A DNA stretch of 64,000 bases from Lepidodermella squamata (taxonomy: Eukaryota; Gastrotricha). The stretch's first letter is position 1, and the number at the start of each line of letters is the position of its first letter. Shown one piece after another: positions 47,667-64,000 of this stretch. Location of the stretch: assembly GCA_047495785.1 (NCBI GenBank), contig JBLDXI010000020.1, forward strand, positions 682,001-746,000. Reading direction: 5' to 3'. The notes under the pieces were generated by a model. It made no database searches. It was not told the DNA's origin and saw nothing but the letters and a program-made list of their open reading frames with translations. The translations under genes were made by a program, and so were the position numbers.

Positions 47667-49568
47667 ATGATGGACGGAAGGTAGGATTCGGTTTGCGCTA
47701 CTGGCATGTCATTCAGTTCACAATTTTTATATTACAGCCACGGCTCCGATGACGAAGAAAGCTCGGGGGAGCAGGGTGAAGAAAGAGGAAGGAGTGCGCG
47801 CGAAAATCATTGTGAAATTGAACGCCGTCGTCGCAATAAGATGACCCAATATATTACCGAGTTATCGGAGCTGATTCCTGAATGTACTACGACCCAGCAT
47901 AAAAAACTAGACAAGCTTACTATTCTGCGGTTGGCAGTTACTCACATGAAAAAGTTACAGAACAGCAACAGTGTTGGTGGACGGCCATCATTTTTAACTG
48001 ACCAAGAACTCAAGTTTTTGCTGCTCGAGGCTGCAGATGGCTTTCTGTTCGTCGTTCATTTGTCCAGCGGGCGATTTATTTACGTGTCAGACACTGTCAC
48101 TCCTGTTCTTGGAGTCCTTCCCTCTGAATGGTACACCGGTTCGATTTACGACCAGGTTCATCCCGAAGACGTCCGAAAAGTACAAGAGCAAATGTCTATA
48201 ACTGAGGGTCATCGCGTTTTGGATTTAAAAACTGGAACTATCAAAAAAGAGTCGCATCAAACTCAAATGAGGATGGGTTTAGGATGGAGACGTAGCTTTG
48301 TTTGTCGATTCCGCGTTGGACCTCATCAGTTACCAACAAGTGCTAATTCATCGGGCGCGGGTTCTGCCACCAATTCGCATGTTGCGAGATCTCGATCTAG
48401 AGCGGCTGTCGAAGGACCTGATGGCGCTCAATACGCTGTTGTGCACGTATCAGGTCAACTGAAAAGCTATCACGGTGCAGGCCCCGACGATGTTTATGGT
48501 AATGGAGGAAATGGTTCAAACGCTGATGGTACCAACGGCACTGGCAATAATCATGTTTTGGTTGCCGTGGCAAGGTTGCAAGTGACAAGTCTTCCCGATT
48601 CCATGACAAACGGCGACAGCTCGCGATTTACGACTCGTCATAGTGCAGCGATGTCTGAAGAGTCACTTCTGACTTTCGCTGATCAACAAATGACTAATGC
48701 ATTAGGCTGGATGCCTCAAGAATTGCTCGGAAAGAACTTTCTTCGCGAGTTTATCGCGCCAGAAAGTCAAGCTGAATTTCAAGCGGCTTGGGAAGCAGTT
48801 TTTCACGAAAAAAGTCAGCACACGGTGTACAACGTCAATATTATCTCAAAATCAGGGCAAAGAGTTCCATTAAATATCAACATCGAAGCCTTCCTGAACC
48901 CATATTCGGAAGAGATGGAATTCATTATATGTACACATACGAACCCTCTTGAATCGCTTCGCACCGGGAACGGGTTGCAGGCCCCTCTCTACCCCCAGAT
49001 GGTCGAATCAGCTGGCGGAAGTGCAAGTGGTGCTGCAGGAACTACATCGGCCGCTGCTTTGTTACAGTTAGCCCGTCCAACAGTGATTGCTCCAAATCAA
49101 CAGGTTGGTGGCTACCAACAGGCCGGTCAAGGTCAACCTCAAGCGCAAGGCTCCTCTGGCGCTGGTTATTATCCGAGCACTATCGGACCACTGTCATTTC
49201 AACAACCTCAACATACAGCTTGGGTTAGCTACTTTTTTAATTTTACGTACACAAGTAAATTAATCTTGTAAAATTTCAAGGCTGCAACTCAGGCCCAAAT
49301 GACGAGTCAAGATCACTATTTGTCCGTCCCTCAGTTGCCAAACGCAGCGAACTGGTTCTTCAGCAACAACTCTTCTGCTGGAGCAGGTGCCAATGGCGTC
49401 GACCCTGCCTCTGTTTACGGTCAAAATCAGGACGAACTGGTCGCGTGGCCACCGCCGGTTGTTGGCGGAGAAACTGCAGCAGGCGCTGCTGCTTATCGTC
49501 AGCAAACGCAACAGAGTGGAGACTATTCGACGCAAATGAATCGAAGCAATCCTGATCTGCAATATTAA
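47667..49568 (+). CDS. ARNT: ARNT-type bHLH-PAS transcription factor (AHA-1/Tango)
   Basis: Three exons: 47667-47680, 47738-49223 and 49281-49568, 595 residues. A tiny first exon (MMDG) joins an acidic head and the basic region RENHCEIERRRRNKM with helix-loop-helix YITELSELIPEC and KLDKLTILRLAVTHMKKL. PAS-A follows (SFLTDQELKFLLLEAADGFL, YVSDTVTPVLGVLPSEW, YDQVHPEDVRKVQEQ, RRSFVCRFRVG), then PAS-B (RHSAAMSEESLLTFADQQ, GWMPQELLGKNFL, NPYSEEMEFIICTHTNP) and a Gln/Gly/Ala-rich C-terminal activation-type region. ENH-EIERRRRNKM and SFLTDQELK distinguish ARNT from BMAL/cycle. It should be the common nuclear partner for AHR-, HIF- and SIM-type proteins. The linker between the PAS repeats is Gly/Asn-rich, and a 50-residue insertion interrupts late PAS-A. 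Confidence 0.93.
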
Positions 49569-50395
49569 ACGATCTTTTCAACGTTGAGATATTACTATTC
49601 GTTCATAGTCTAACCTTGGGAGCTTTTAACTGTTATATTCTTTTAGCATGTCGACCGAAAGTTAATCACGAGGGTTTTTCGTTCGCAGCATGGTGTTTCG
49701 TTTTCTCGTCAAATGATCTGATACATTATGTTTTAATTTGCATGTCCTGAAATTTCTCCAAGCTGCTTGCTTACCTGCTTGAGTAGTTTCTTGCTCACGC
49801 CGAGCTATAATTTTAATTTTTCAACAACCAGCAGACCAATCATTGAAATATTAATCCACGGTGTTTTTTATCTCAATAACGTTCGAATTCACAAAAGGCT
49901 GCTAAGTATACCCGCAAAATCTATATAATTTTTCAGGCTGATATCACGTGAAACGTTGTGCTAATTTTAAGACACTGCTTCCACGTCGACTTCATTTTTC
50001 GTGAAGGACGAGCTTGTTTTGGTTTCAATGTGCGTCCTACTTCTCTCAGTTTTCTTGTATTACAAACTTGCCACAAATGTTTAAAATTTAGCCCATTCTA
50101 TTCATTCATTTGTTTTAGCTATTGTCTTGGTTCTTAAGCGTTGTAAATTCTTGATTGATTTCGCGTTGTGTAAAATTGATCGGCAGTTGTGTCATCGGTA
50201 GTTGACTTTCTTCGATTTCTTACGGCTGTTTGTCTCGTGTCATCACCATGACCAAATAATTTTACGACGTTTGTTGACATTTGATATCTTTATGCTAAAG
50301 ATGGCGAAATACAAGCTCAGTCTTTAAAATATCGATTTTTCTTCATTTTTAGAGACATCTAATTTATTTAGTTTTCGCGACATCAAATCAGAAAA
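49569..50395. other. Intergenic, ARNT 3' UTR and SRP54-1 upstream region
   Basis: 827 bp of A+T-rich DNA between genes on the same strand; no coding-like frame or RNA gene recognised. Confidence 0.45.
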
Positions 50396-55686
<5,291 letters not shown>

Positions 55687-56507
55687 ATGTTACGAAGCTT
55701 GACAGCGAAAATTGCTGGTCTATCTGTTGGCTTCGGCCATAAGATGATTCACTCCACCCCGGCTGTAGCGACTACTTGGCGTGAGTTGGATATGAATACG
55801 AGTGATCGAAAGCGGCTTCGCGATAAACTTGGCAGTGCGGATGCGGCGGAGGCGAGGCAAGTCGATTCTATGGCGGCGCCTATTGTAGTCGATCCAACTC
55901 TTACACCCACAGCCGCGAAATCGTACTGGTTTCCGGACGAACACACAAATTCGCTAATGATCGAAGGTGTAAAATATGACGAACTACCGATCGTGCACTT
56001 GAAAGCGACGAAAAACAACACAATCGTTACGCTAACCGACCACAAAGGGCTCATCATATGTCAACGTAGTGCCGTTAGTTCTATTCAAATTCTATGTTGT
56101 ATTCTTTCATGTTTTTTGTAATGCATTTGAACTTGCCGCAGGGAACCGAGGGTTTCGTCAATGCGAAGAAAGGAACTAATATCGCCGGCCAAGCGGCTGG
56201 TTCCGCCATGGCTTTCGTAAGCTCACATCAGCTGAATATATTTTGGGGTGAATTTTGTGTTTTTTCCACTAGCGCGCGATTGATAAGGGTATAAAATATG
56301 TTCGTGTCGTCGTGCGTGGTATCGGGCCTGGTCGTTTCGTAAGCCTCTGTGTAAACTTGCTCTTCGTTGTATGCTTTGTGTTTTGTTTCACAGTCGTCTA
56401 TTAAAGGTCTACAGTTGTCGGGCCTGACTGTTGTGTCGATTACCGATCGAACGCCTAATCTTATGAATCCCAATGCGCGGCGGCCCAAGAAAGCGCGAAG
56501 GGTTTGA
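55687..56507 (+). CDS. MRPS11: Mitochondrial small ribosomal subunit protein uS11m (MRPS11)
   Basis: Exons 55687-56073, 56142-56216, 56273-56338 and 56394-56507, 213 residues. The N-terminus (MLRSLTAKIAGLSVGFG) is a typical mitochondrial presequence. The uS11 core follows: LPIVHLKATKNNTIVTLTD, KKGTNIAGQAAGSAMAFRA, VRVVVRGIGPGRFSSIKG, LSGLTVVSITDRTPNLMNP and the basic ending RRPKKARRV, which contacts rRNA in the 28S platform. The ATG at 55687 was chosen because it starts the presequence; a longer open frame begins upstream but precedes a splice-acceptor-like site. Confidence 0.94.
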
Positions 56508-57229
56508 AGCTCAATCCTCAGATCAATCTAGTCGTTTTCTTAAACAGCGGCAACAAAGACGGTTTCTTGTTTTTGATAATAAAATGCCCGTATCGCGAAC
56601 ACTTGTCCTCAGTAACCCAGCAGACTTGTGTTTACCCAAGAGCCGAAATTATCGTTATCATCACCTCTCACTTGCGAGGCCGTGCGTTTTATAAGGTAGC
56701 GCTTACTCCATTGTGCAATTGCGGTAGTTCTTGTTTGCAACTGCGGTGACTTCTTATTTGCATATTTAGCCGCTCTCGCCAGGGCAATCACCAAGCATTA
56801 AAAGTGTTGCTGCTGCTGCCACTGCGTTCAATTCTTCTCAAACATTTCTTCGCTGTACGGACGAGTCGAGGGGAAGGCTCAGTATTGTAGTAGCCAAAAC
56901 CGTCGTAATAAACTGCCACAGCTGCTGTTACTACGAAACCATCTTCATGCCTGCTTGTTGTTGCATCAACGCGCGCTATACAGGCAGCGAAGAAAGGTTC
57001 ACCTTCTCATCATCATCAAAGGCCTTGTATATGTGAAAATAATAATAGCCGTGTTTTAAGGTGGCTTATGCGCTCCGTAGTTGCTAGACATCTCGCGCCG
57101 GCCAAGCCAAACTCACTGTGACAACTCTCTTTGTACCTCGATACCTGCGTAACTTTTTGTTACCTTATTGTAGGCCTTACAAAATACTATTCAAGTCCGG
57201 TTTTAATTGTCTGTAATCAGCTCATCGAC
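56508..57229. other. Intergenic, MRPS11 to MRTO4
   Basis: 722 bp without a coding-like frame. Open frames directly after the MRPS11 stop are out of frame with it and lack features. Confidence 0.45.
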
Positions 57230-58292
57230 ATGCCGAAAGCTAAGCGCGATAAGAAAGGTAAATATTGCTCAGTTAGTGACTACCTATTGAAATAATGTCT
57301 CTCGCCGTTGACAGTTTCTCTCACCAAGACCAAGAAAAAGGGTCTAGACTTGAAACGCGACCTCATTGAAGAGGCAAGTTTTTAATTTCTCGTTATTTTT
57401 TTGTATAAAATTTCTTATCATTACAGATCCGAAAATGCTGCGACACCTACAAACATTTATTTGTATTTTCCATCGAAAATATGCGAAACAATAAGCTCAA
57501 GGAATGGCGGTTAGACTGGAAAGCTGATTCAAGACTTTTCCTTGGCAAAAACAACGTCATGGCCTTTGCGTTGGGGCGTAAACCCGAAGATGAATATCGC
57601 GATGGATTACATCAGATTGCGAAATTGCTATCCGGAACTGTCGGATTGCTGTTCACAAAAAAGCCTAAAAAGGAAGTTATCCAGTAAGTTTATGGTACGC
57701 CGCTTTACCATCCTGTCTGAACTGTTTTTTCTCAGGTTTTGCCGAGAATTTTCTTCGCCTGATTTCGCAAAATCAGGTTTTGTTGCGACTCAAACAGTAG
57801 TCATTTCACCCGGACCTCTGAATCAGTTCAGCCACGCTCTTCAGCCCCATTTACAGCAGCTTGGAATGCCTTGCGCGCTGAAACGAGGCATCATCACCTT
57901 GGAGCAAGAGTTCACAGTGTGCAAACGTGGCAAGCCCTTGACCCCTGAACAGGCTCGAATTTTGGTATGCAAACTTTTCATTCTAACCCACCGATCTGTT
58001 TTTGACAAAATGTCTACCTTAATAGAAATTGTTTGGTCATCAAATGGCTCAATTCCGCATTCATTTGGTTGCTGCGTGGTCAAGCGATGGTGCTTTTGAA
58101 ACTTTCCAAGCCGTTAAGGAGGCGCCAATTACTAAGAAACTAGTTTTAACCGGTGACGTCGACGGCAAGCCAATCGAAGCCGATTCGATGATGGAAGATC
58201 AGGACGATGACGACGACGTAGATGAAAACAGTGGTGCTGCGCTCAAGATGGAGGACGATAGCGATAGCGATTCAGTTGTTGAGTCTGATTGA
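57230..58292 (+). CDS. MRTO4: MRTO4/Mrt4, uL10-like 60S ribosome assembly factor
   Basis: Exons 57230-57257, 57315-57373, 57427-57683, 57736-57964 and 58026-58292, 279 residues. Family features: MPKAKRDKK start, [107 protein letters not shown], then an acidic Asp/Ser-rich tail. Mrt4 occupies the uL10 (P0) site on pre-60S particles in nucleolus and nucleoplasm until exchanged for the P-stalk. Intron 2 has a GC donor (GAG|GCAAGT), the expected position by alignment. Confidence 0.93.
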
Positions 58293-58542
58293 AAGAAAAA
58301 AAATCAAAGAAAATTACCCGCTCAAGTCAAATTTGTCATTTGATTATAAAAAAACGTCTTTTAATCCAAATTTCATGCGCTAATTATTTTTTTTATATAT
58401 TTTGTATAGAATTTTAGCGCTAAAGAAAATATGCTCGATGGTTCATTAGGTGTGAGACTCGTCATCATCTCTACTAAAACAGTTTCTAACTTCATAACCG
58501 CTATTTTTGTATGACATTGGCGTGCTTGCGGCAGCTCTAGCT

Positions 58543-61153
58543 ATGGTTTCGCTCGAAAGTGACAAGTCATACCGACTGACACCGGTGTCCGATTTGGGCG
58601 ACATCGACGGTGACGGAAAGCTGTACATTCACGTGAAATTTACCGATTCGTCTTTCAAGGCAATTGAAGAGTACGCCGCACGCGTTTTCTCGGCGAAAAA
58701 AGCGCTCGGCCAAAACACTAATCTTTCGATAGAATTTAACGAAACCGGCGATTTAGGGGTTTGTTGTCTGAGAAGCTTATGCAGAATGTTTTCAATTGTT
58801 GTCGCGTTTACAGCATTTTGATGTGCCCACTGGGGGTGACAAGTCGTCGGCGGGTAGCAACGTTCGTCGCTTTCAATTCGGTCTGGCGCCCCTTGCGGGC
58901 GGCACGGAGAGCGGCAGCGCCTCATTCGAGTGCTTTCAACAGAAGAAAATGTCAGTCTTAACACCGCCGAGGCTGTGTTTCTCTTAATTTATTTGTGTGT
59001 GAGTAGGAGCGACAGTCTAGCGGCGTACGGCTCTTTCGCCAAGCGTCTGATAGTCAAGGCGCAGGAGGACGTGTTCGATGCGACTCGAGAGAAAATGGCC
59101 GCCGTGCAAGAAGAGTCCGAGAAGAATAAGGCGCGAGAAATCAACGCGAGCGGGTCCAGTTCGCTGAAACACCGCCGGGCGACGTCTCTCGGCCAATCGT
59201 CGGCGCCATCGCGGCCGTCTGCTGTGGCGAGTGCCGCTGCTCAGGCCACTAGTGCGGCTATGTTGTCCGATGCGGCGTCCTTGGCCAAGAAAAAAGCGAT
59301 GGAGCGGCATCAGCAAATGGCTAAATCTATATCTTCCAGTGGCTCATCGGGCTCAACCGTGCAGCAACAGCCACAACACTCGCTAAGGTAGATTTTTTAA
59401 ACTGTTGCATCAGAATTTTGAAAAATTAGGCTATTTTGAATTCTTATTTTGTCATTATCGCTGATTCTTATCATGTCCTATTGTTAATTTCAGAGAGCGG
59501 GTATTATATTCTCTGGCGGTGAAGCCTCAAACGGAGTCGCAGTTGATAACGGGCCTGAAATTGGGGCAGCGCGATCAACTTGACCTGGTGCCGATTCTCA
59601 AGCAACTATGTCACCCCGTGAGCCATAGTCAAAGCCAGAGCCAAGGCGGCAACGCCACTTATCACCTGCGGCGCGAGTCATTTGCTGACGTTAAATACGA
59701 CCATCCACTGATCACTTCGCACGAAGACAAGATGGCTATTCGACGGTGGGTGTTTCATTTGATTAAGGTGGATTTTGTTATTTTAATTTAATTTTTACAG
59801 GAACGCCGCCGCGGCCTCGAACCCTAGCAATGCTCAACAAAACCAAAAGCCTCAACGGCCAGCGCCTGTTAGTCAAGAAGACGCGGCCCCGGCGAAGCAG
59901 CGGAGGCTCGGCGACGGCCAGGCGCCGTCGAATCGGGTGTCGCTGCCGGTGTTGCCGTCATCGCAGCCAAAGGTCTCGTCGAACGCTATCTCGGCGGCGC
60001 CGGTCAATAATAAAACGCGACCGACGGTTGTTGGGGGCGGTTCTTACCAGCCAAATAGAGCGAACGGCCTCGTAAACTCAGCCACTAGTGCTAATAACCA
60101 TAAGAATACTGGCCACGCACCCAATAATACTAATAGTACCAATAGAAGTTCGCCAGTCAGTGCCGACTACTCTTCCGGTGGCAACAACAGTCGCGCTCAA
60201 GGTATGCTTTTTTCTTTTCAATTTGTCATTTCTAGTGTAACCGATTGATCACCTTTGAACATAAAATTGTTGGATGTTCTCTTTTTGGAGCAAAAAAAGA
60301 TACTGAACCTACCATCTTCAGAATGAATACATAAAAAACAGCAACAATTAAGGAAAAATCGCAGCAATAATTTGAAATAACTCAAATTTGATGCAATCCG
60401 TCTGCACGTTCAAGCTCATTTTCAGCTTGAACTTTTTATTTGGGCGCTTATGCAGGAGGCGTTCCCCACGTGTTACGGCATTTGTGTAATATATTGAAGT
60501 TATTGTCTAGTGATGTTTTCGTAATTTTGCTGTTTTTTTTGGATGTATTCTGAAGATGTTACATGGGCGTAATGAAACTTCACTGAAGCCAAAAAAATTA
60601 AGTTGATTCAAAATTATAGATGACTGATTTGCTAAACCAACTCGGGTTTTTATTTCAACATGAAAGTTAAATTTTTGCCTTTATTTTAGAATCGAGAAAT
60701 ATGAACGATTTTGGCGTGTCGTCTAGTGCAAGCAACAGTGCCAGCAGCAGCCCGGAGATCCCGGTTATCCAGACGCGCGAGCAGCGGTCAGCAATGAAAG
60801 CTGACTTCATGACCAAGTATAGCGAGTACCGCAAGCTGCACGACGCCTTATCGGAGAAAACCGCGTTTTTCCGCGACATGCGTCCGCAACTCGACGCGTG
60901 CGACCCCAATTCTGAGCGATACCGCACGCTTGAGGAGTCGATTCGCGAGGCGTACCAGAAACTGCAAGACGACGAGTCTTACGTGGCGGCAAAGAGCAAG
61001 CTCGACGAACTCCACCTCACCCTTGCCCGCATCAAGCAGGCGATCGAGGACTTCGACGGGGCTTCCACAAATGCCAGCACTGGCGGCTCACAACCACCCT
61101 CGTCCTCCTCAACCTCCTCCTCGCCCGCCGTCACGCTAGGGTCTGCTCTGTGA
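58543..61153 (+). CDS. ELL: ELL-family RNA polymerase II elongation factor
   Basis: Exons 58543-58758, 58814-58950, 59007-59387, 59494-59745, 59801-60201 and 60690-61153, 616 residues (human ELL 621). The N-terminal ELL domain starts SLESDKSYRLTPVSD and includes HVKFTDSSFKAIEEY and ASFECFQQKK. A winged-helix part follows (ERVLYSLAVKPQTESQLI; LDLVPILKQLC), then a low-complexity Asn/Ser/Thr-rich linker. The C-terminal occludin/ELL domain (REQRSAMKADFMTKYSEYRK, LHLTLARIKQAIEDFDG) is on the last exon. ELL raises Pol II elongation rate and works in super- and little elongation complexes. The ATG at 58543 matches the human start by alignment. It lies 250 bp behind MRTO4 on the same strand. Confidence 0.9.
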
Positions 61154-62678
61154 TTGATGGCTCTGAAAAGCCGCCCCAACAGCGTACAATTAATGAAAAG
61201 GGACCTTCTTATTGATGAAAGCAAATTATGATTCCTATAATGTGTACCTAGTGTGTTTATTGTAGCCTGAAGGAAAAAAAATCACGTGGCAATTATGTGA
61301 CCCGCTGTCGATTCTGAGGTTCTGATGAAAACTCGTGTGAAATCGCTGCATGGTTGGTGTTGGCGGCCATTTTCGTTTGTTTCACGTATAATCTCCCTTC
61401 CAAACGGTGAAGCTATTAAAAATATACCGATGCGTCATGCCCCTTCGTAAGTGGTTAACTGCGTTGATTGGGGACGGTTGCCTGTAGACCTGATCTCCCG
61501 TAGATGACCGCCAATATTTCATGCCAAGTTGCGATTGATCTAACTGCTTTGTTCACAACCGCGATGAAAAAAAAACGATAAAACGAAAAAAATATAATAA
61601 TATGTGTTTGCGACAGAAATATATTGAAGAGCATTTGAAAAATGAATATCGCTAGTTTTCTCTGTTTTTTGCTCTCGCTCTCTTTCTCTCATTAAAACAA
61701 AACACTGTCTTCGTTCTTGGTGGTGATGATTTTTGCCTTGAAATAAGATTGAAATTATTCGAAAATTTTGTTACCTTTTAAATGCGTGGAGAGTCCTGCG
61801 ATAATAAATAACCCGCAAATCATACCATCTCAGCTGAGCTAGAATTTAGAAGTGATGAGATAAATTTATTTGGTGATGACTTATTGATGACGGCTGTGGC
61901 TACACCTGATTTCCCTAGAAATTCGCGTTCCAGCTGGTGAGCTCTCCTCTTATCGTAGCAAGAGTTGATTTACGCAATCATTCCTACGTACCATGGCTAT
62001 CCCTGCCGTGCGTGTTCTCTGTGGACCTATCTCTCTCTATCTCTCTACAACAAAATGATCGTTCGTTCGTCATGCGTTTGATTCTTTATAATAACGATAA
62101 AGCTATATTCAAACAACAACAAAGTAAATCATAATAAAAGACGAAATCAATGTTGCGAAATCTACCTGTTTCTACTAAAAAAACCGTCGGAGAGTTTCGT
62201 GATGAATACTACGTGAAATGAAGCTTTAAAAGCTTGATAAAGCCTGAGAATTTGGCGGCTTTTATAGGCCCGGTCCAGGAATCGGTGCCAGAGCGCCACG
62301 TGGTCGCTCATAGAAGCACGCGACTCGAGAAAAAAATCGCAACATGACGCCATAAATTTGCAAAAAGTTGATTGTTGATACGCGTCTCGAATACGGTTAC
62401 TGTTTGTTCATGCTTGTCTCCAGTAAAACAGATTCCATCGGAATTTCTGGAAACCGGACTTTCGAAATAGCCTATTTCGGCAGATTCACCAATGCGATTG
62501 AAAATTTGATCACCGGCATCAAGGTATTTTTGGTGCATTTCAAGAAATTTACGGAATGAAAGCAGTTTCATTTGGCCCACGCATATTTATTTAATAATTA
62601 GTCACCATTGTAATTATAATGAATTGTACAAGCTTGTAATTGAAATATTTAGAGGATGACTAGTCACGCGTCTATTGT
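61154..62678. other. Convergent intergenic region, ELL to MED30-like
   Basis: 1.5 kb with no supportable gene. Contains CTCTCTCT-type pyrimidine tracts near 61670-61690 and 62027-62046 and several A-rich runs. Frames at 61937-62134 and 62308-62580 have no recognised content. Confidence 0.45.
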
Positions 62679-63230
62679 TCAGTTAGACAAAAGCTCGAGT
62701 TGAGCAGTCAGTTGAGCAGACGTAGCACTTTCACTGGTGTCGATCGCCAACAAAATGTTGCGAAAATCTGAGATGAGCTGGCCGATTTCTCGGTTCACGA
62801 TATCAAGGTCAGCTTTCAGCGTGAAATACTCCACCGTATTTTCGCGATGCTCGGCGAGACACTTGTCAAACATGGGCGGAGCTCTCTGGTCCGTTTTCTC
62901 AGCCGTCTTCAATTTAGATAAAATCTTCACGCAATCACCGTCGGCATTAGGCGCCATGATGTGAATGCGGGAGCAGAGATCAGCCAGTTGCAAAAATGAT
63001 AAATCGATGTGGTTGCGGAACTCCTGGATTCGAACCGTGCGCTCCTCCAAATTCCGCATAGTTTCATTAGCCGGGGTCTGGAAAAAATATCGTTAAAATT
63101 TGACTTGAAAACTTAACAAAAAATTGCATACAATTTGAAGTTGGTGAAGAAATCGCATCAAATCCGTTGTGATATTCAGCGAAATTTCCTGAGCCTTCGA
63201 GCACATGTCAGCCAGCGTTTGGTCAGGCAT
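62679..63230 (-). CDS. MED30: MED30-like Mediator subunit
   Basis: Two exons, 63132-63230 and 62679-63077, 165 residues (human MED30 178). The product is entirely helical. The N-terminal helix (LADMCSKAQEISLNITTDLM) precedes a Thr-Pro turn, then RIQEFRNHIDLSFLQLADLC, a segment with DQRAPPMFDKCLAEHRENTV, and a final helix with REIGQLISDFRNILLAID. MED30 in other animals has the same plan: paired helices, a PP-containing linker followed by a Glu/Arg-rich helix, and a last helix ending L-R-N-L-I/L-x-x-I. The subunit sits in the Mediator head. Assignment is by pattern in a fast-evolving family; another small helical complex subunit is possible. Confidence 0.62.
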
Positions 63231-63375
63231 TTTTTAAATTACTAGAGAACAAATAAATAGATTTATTGCTTTTTGAGCCCAATAATAATTATCTATCACC
63301 CAACAACCAGTTGCATAGAAAGAGATTGCACAAGAAAGAACTAAATAGTCAACCTTTAAAAAACGAAAGCATCTT

Positions 63376-64000
63376 TTACCGTGTCATGGCAACAACATTT
63401 GGCAATTTTTTAAATCGATGTTTGATAGCAAGAAAATGATTATTTATAAAGGTAAAAATCCACGAAAATTGAGCTCCATAACGAGCGAACAGAGCGAATA
63501 AAACAGAAACAGCGATTCTTAACACCGCCAAATAGGCGATAGTTATATACCAAGAAACCACGCGGTAACGATCGCGGTTAAATAGGACAAACATGGTCAT
63601 GGTCATCGAGTTGCGATCAAGCAGGCCGAAAGTGTAACCCGTTGTTGGGGCTCGACTACCACCCAACCACCAGAGCTGCGAGAGATACGACACAGGTGGG
63701 ATGAGAATATGCGGCTGGGTTCCGCCACGGCCGCCTCCGTCAGTAGCACTCGGCAAGCGGAACGAGACTGAATCTAATTCATTTCTACAAATATGAATTC
63801 AATAAAATCTGATAAAAAAAAGGGTATTTTAGCTTACTCGAGAGTGACCCAACGCACTATTGGAGCTAGTGGCTGGCCTCCTGCTCCGAGGGTCAAACAG
63901 TTACTGCAAAGCATGATGCCGAAATCGGCCGAAACAGAAATCACAGCATGAGGTGCAAAGTCTCGAACAATTTCCACGCCCGCTTTACTGATGTAGCCAT
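63376..64000 (-). CDS. 3' end of an unrecognised membrane-protein gene
   Basis: Two exons are visible on the minus strand: about 63839-63998 (open to the window edge; reads YISKAGVEIVRDFAPHAVIS and ends WVTLE) and 63376-63789, joined in phase by GT-AG. The second contains a Gly-rich loop (DGGGRGGTQP), one or two hydrophobic helices (SWYITIAYLAVLRIAVSVLF; FSWIFTFINNHFLAI) and a basic end (KHRFKKLPNVVAMTR). I do not recognise the family. The 5' part lies outside the window. MED30-like begins 145 bp downstream on the same strand. Confidence 0.55.

Overview
The window is nuclear DNA from an animal. Genes are split by short GT-AG introns (mostly about 45-120 bp), coding exons are richer in G+C than the A+T-rich spacers, and the products are typical metazoan housekeeping and signalling proteins (Ras, ARNT, DGK-theta, CCT1, SRP54, ELL, TADA3, NDUFAF5, MRPS11, MRTO4). 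Compact genes, expansion of M13 peptidase-like genes and possible operon-like spacing suggest a small-genome invertebrate, probably an ecdysozoan such as a nematode or tardigrade. An interstitial TTAGGG tract and an apparent HAUS1 gene argue against Caenorhabditis-type nematodes (TTAGGC telomeres). I cannot name the species.

Layout. 0.4-3.5 kb: a Ser/Thr-rich single-pass membrane protein (minus, continues off the left edge). 3.5-7.7 kb: spacer with a telomere-like tract. 7.7-9.9 kb: NDUFAF5 and, 68 bp behind it, a Ras GTPase. 10.8-23.4 kb: four M13 (neprilysin) family genes in two divergent pairs (A minus/B plus, C minus/D plus). None keeps the HExxH zinc motif. 23.7-25.1 kb: TADA3 (minus). 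26.6-28.4 kb: CCT1. 28.9-30.2 kb: HAUS1 (minus). 30.6-37.7 kb: gene-poor block with two MITE-like elements. 37.7-43.1 kb: DGK-theta with a small secreted-peptide gene nested antisense in one intron; a second peptide-precursor-like gene with a similar C-terminus lies at 44.5-45.0 kb. 47.7-49.6 kb: ARNT. 50.4-54.8 kb: two tandem SRP54 genes with a nearly identical GTPase segment. 55.7-61.2 kb: MRPS11, MRTO4, ELL. 62.7-63.2 kb: MED30-like (minus). 63.4-64.0 kb: 3' end of an unrecognised membrane-protein gene (minus).

The most interesting parts are the block-duplicated cluster of catalytically dead M13 proteins, the pair of candidate amidated-peptide precursors ending in a shared Cys-Cys-x-x-Gly motif, and the SRP54 tandem pair with a gene-conversion-like tract. 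Splice models were built by eye from consensus sites, frame continuity and family alignment. Where I summed exons (Ras, TADA3, CCT1, HAUS1, DGK, nested peptide gene, ARNT, both SRP54, MRPS11, MRTO4, ELL, MED30) the total is a whole number of codons, which supports the models. No transcript evidence was available.
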